Assembly: GCA_000231825.2 (NCBI GenBank)
Contig: JH720307.1
Span: forward strand, 432,389-496,388
DNA: 64,000 nucleotides
From: Tetrahymena elliotti 4EA
Lineage: Eukaryota > Ciliophora > Oligohymenophorea > Hymenostomatida > Tetrahymenidae
Direction: 5' to 3'
Shown here: positions 62,301-64,000 of the stretch, one piece after another
How the letters are laid out: every line of letters starts with the position of its first letter
Numbering within the stretch: position 1 is the first letter of the stretch
Notes under the pieces: generated by a model
Database searches by the model: none
What the model was told of the DNA's origin: nothing
What the model saw: only the letters and a program-made list of their open reading frames with translations
Program-made: the position numbers and the translations under genes

Positions 62301-64000
62301 TATTCTAAATACTTATTAAATATTCATAGAATTTTTTCATGAAAAGAAATTTTATTTTGATAGATTATCCTTTACATGTTAAAATTCAAAAAAGCAATTT
62401 AAAAAAAATTTAAATTAAGAGTATTTTTGCCAAAAAATAAGAAAGATTGTTTATGCCATTCGAGAATTTTACAAATTTAAGTTTGAAACGATTTTACTAA
62501 AAATCAATTTCGAAATATTGAAATAATTTAAAAATTTTTCTTACATAACCTCAAAATGAAATCAATTCATTCTGAATTGAAAATTGTTTAAATATAAATT
62601 TAAATTAATATTTTCCTAAAGAGGGAATTATATTCTTATTTGTAATCATCAAACAGTGTTTTATTTATTTATTTAATAAATTAAATTTTATTTAATATTA
62701 AAATGGTTACTTTAAGATCACTTTTAAATGTAGATATCTCACCAAAGCTTTAGTTTTTTCCTTAGTAAATCTGCAAACATATTTCAAGGGTTTGAATTTA
62801 GCTTGCTAAATCTTTTCTGGAATCAAATTTTAGATTTAACTAAATTTCCCATTGAAGAATCTCTCCCTCTAAAATCTAATGCTGTTATTCTTTATTTATT
62901 GTTGCCAACGATAGTACATATATCTATAGAATTAATATTTATTTTTAACAAAGGTAGAGTATATATTAATAAAAATTACTTTTTCATTAACAATTTAAAT
63001 AGAGTTATAAAAAGACTTAGCTAAGAGATTATCTATTTGAAGTTATCTAGATTTAGTTATTTTCTATATATTGTATGATTAAAATACATGAGCATTTAAA
63101 GATTACTCTGCTCCTCCATTATCATTATATTTATATTAGTCTTTAGCAAATTTAAGAAAGTTTACAATATGGCAAGTATTTGTGTTATCTATTAAGAAAA
63201 TAATATTATTTCTAATAAAACTACTGTAGAGGATATTTGTTTAATTAACATAAAATCTATGCTTTAAAGGAAACTAGTTTTCTATTATATCTTCATTATT
63301 TGCTATTTTGTTAAATTAAAGCTATAACTTTACAACATAAACAATATTTCCCCATCCAATCATCAGTATATCTTTATTAAAATCAATTACAGGGATACAA
63401 TCAGGATCAACTTCTCTAAATCTCTCACTGCTTCTCTTTTCATAAAAAACAATCATTGGCTAAGTCCTTGTACTTTCAGAGAGAATAATAATACTATCTT
63501 TAGTTACAAAAGCTTAAAGTAACACAGGAATATTCTTTAAATTAATAAGTGAACACTTATAATATATAACCTTTTAAAATATCATTTCTTGGTTTTATAT
63601 TTTAACTTCTTCTCTAGACTTTTAACTTCTTTTAATAATGTCATAATAACTATATAAATCAGGATAATTATCACTGTTTGATTTTATTCCTGATAACATT
63701 CCTTTCGAAAAAGTTGTTTTTTAAAGTTCTCCACTATCACAACTAAGAAAAGATAAATCAGTCAGTTTTTCTATTTCTTTTTCATGTAGAGGATCTGCTG
63801 AGTAAATATCGTGAAAGAATTTGACAAAGTACACTTCTTTAGTATGAATTTTAACTTAATATGATAGCTAAGCTTTCTTTAAATTAAATAGATTTATGCT
63901 ACCATCATTATACCCTACAACTATAAATTGATAACATATATCCATACTATTAACTGCAGAATTTTAACTTTATTCATATAAAACTAAAGGTTTATCTTCT
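59330..64000 (-). CDS. VPS8: VPS8, CORVET tethering-complex subunit (5' end beyond window)
   Basis: VPS8 is a subunit of the CORVET tether on early endosomes. The visible part begins inside a WD40-type beta-propeller (IVVGYNDGSINLFNLKKAQL; FLSCDSGELQKTTF; YEKRSSERFR). It continues into the VPS8 middle domain (SLEPYIILEYIKFMPSEEVF) and clathrin-repeat-like helices (EVCSYIYRYQGDFEQAIKIY). It ends in a RING-like zinc finger (CSSCKKELQKDFTHYLCQHT, then CSDCDKSLCLICF) and a Lys/Gln/Glu-rich coiled tail. Confident exons: 64000-62979, 62923-62711, about 62390-61558, 61510-60518, 60468-60217, 60161-59636 and 59583-59330 (TGA). Most joins match in phase; the one between 62711 and ~62390 does not match with the donor at 62710 and is uncertain. 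The frame is open at 64000, so the N-terminus is missing. Tetrahymena is known to have several VPS8 paralogues, some serving lysosome-related secretory granules (mucocysts); which paralogue this is cannot be told here. Confidence 0.85.

Noticed and set aside
1..64000. Frequent in-frame TAA and TAG as evidence of pseudogenes
   Set aside because: They occur throughout clearly conserved genes (EFL1, glycolate oxidase, VPS8, M8 proteases) where glutamine fits, so they reflect the ciliate genetic code and not decay.

Overview
The window looks like macronuclear chromosome sequence from an oligohymenophorean ciliate, most likely a Tetrahymena species. It is extremely AT-rich, and long well-conserved proteins can be read only if TAA and TAG are glutamine and TGA is the sole stop. 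Introns are short (about 43-280 bases), AT-rich and GT..AG. No telomere repeat, transposon, CRISPR array or convincing tRNA/rRNA gene was seen. Gene models were built by hand; in each complete one, exon lengths and splice phases sum to a whole number of codons.

Layout. 1-1528 (-): 5' part of a Ser/Asn/Gln-rich protein running off the left end. 1529-5723: gene desert. 5724-7426 (+): secreted leishmanolysin-like (M8) zinc metalloprotease with three introns. 8042-10210 (-): Gln-rich coiled-coil protein. 10707-17980 and 18481-26927 (-): tandem paralogues of a giant membrane receptor with signal peptide, Cys-rich segment, REJ-like domain, degenerate GPS motif and a multi-TM C-terminus (polycystin-1/REJ class). 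27634-28157 (-): small novel gene. 29804-30539 (-): COPI-associated small membrane protein. 31441-32079 (-): acidic low-complexity protein. 32922-34067 (-): coiled-coil protein. 34068-38413: mostly non-coding, with a diverged ~1 kb direct duplication and a possible cryptic plus-strand exon. 38414-39958 (+): second M8 metalloprotease, intronless. 40843-45138 (-): EFL1 ribosome-maturation GTPase, 12 exons. 46509-48011 (-): FMN-dependent 2-hydroxyacid (glycolate) oxidase. 49230-51583 (-): large coiled-coil protein. 52555-54696 (-): N-acylated pseudokinase fused to LRRs encoded one per exon, flanked downstream by decayed copies of its last exon. 55745-58364 (+): Gln/Asn/Ser-rich disordered protein. 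59330-64000 (-): VPS8 (CORVET subunit), with its 5' end beyond the window.

The genes form no operon or single pathway. The themes are surface/secreted proteins (two M8 proteases, two REJ/GPS receptors), membrane traffic (COPI-associated protein, VPS8), translation (EFL1), metabolism (glycolate oxidase) and lineage-specific Gln-rich or coiled-coil proteins. Local tandem duplication recurs at several scales: whole genes (receptors), a 324-base in-frame segment inside one receptor, single LRR exons, a terminal exon with its flank, and non-coding blocks.
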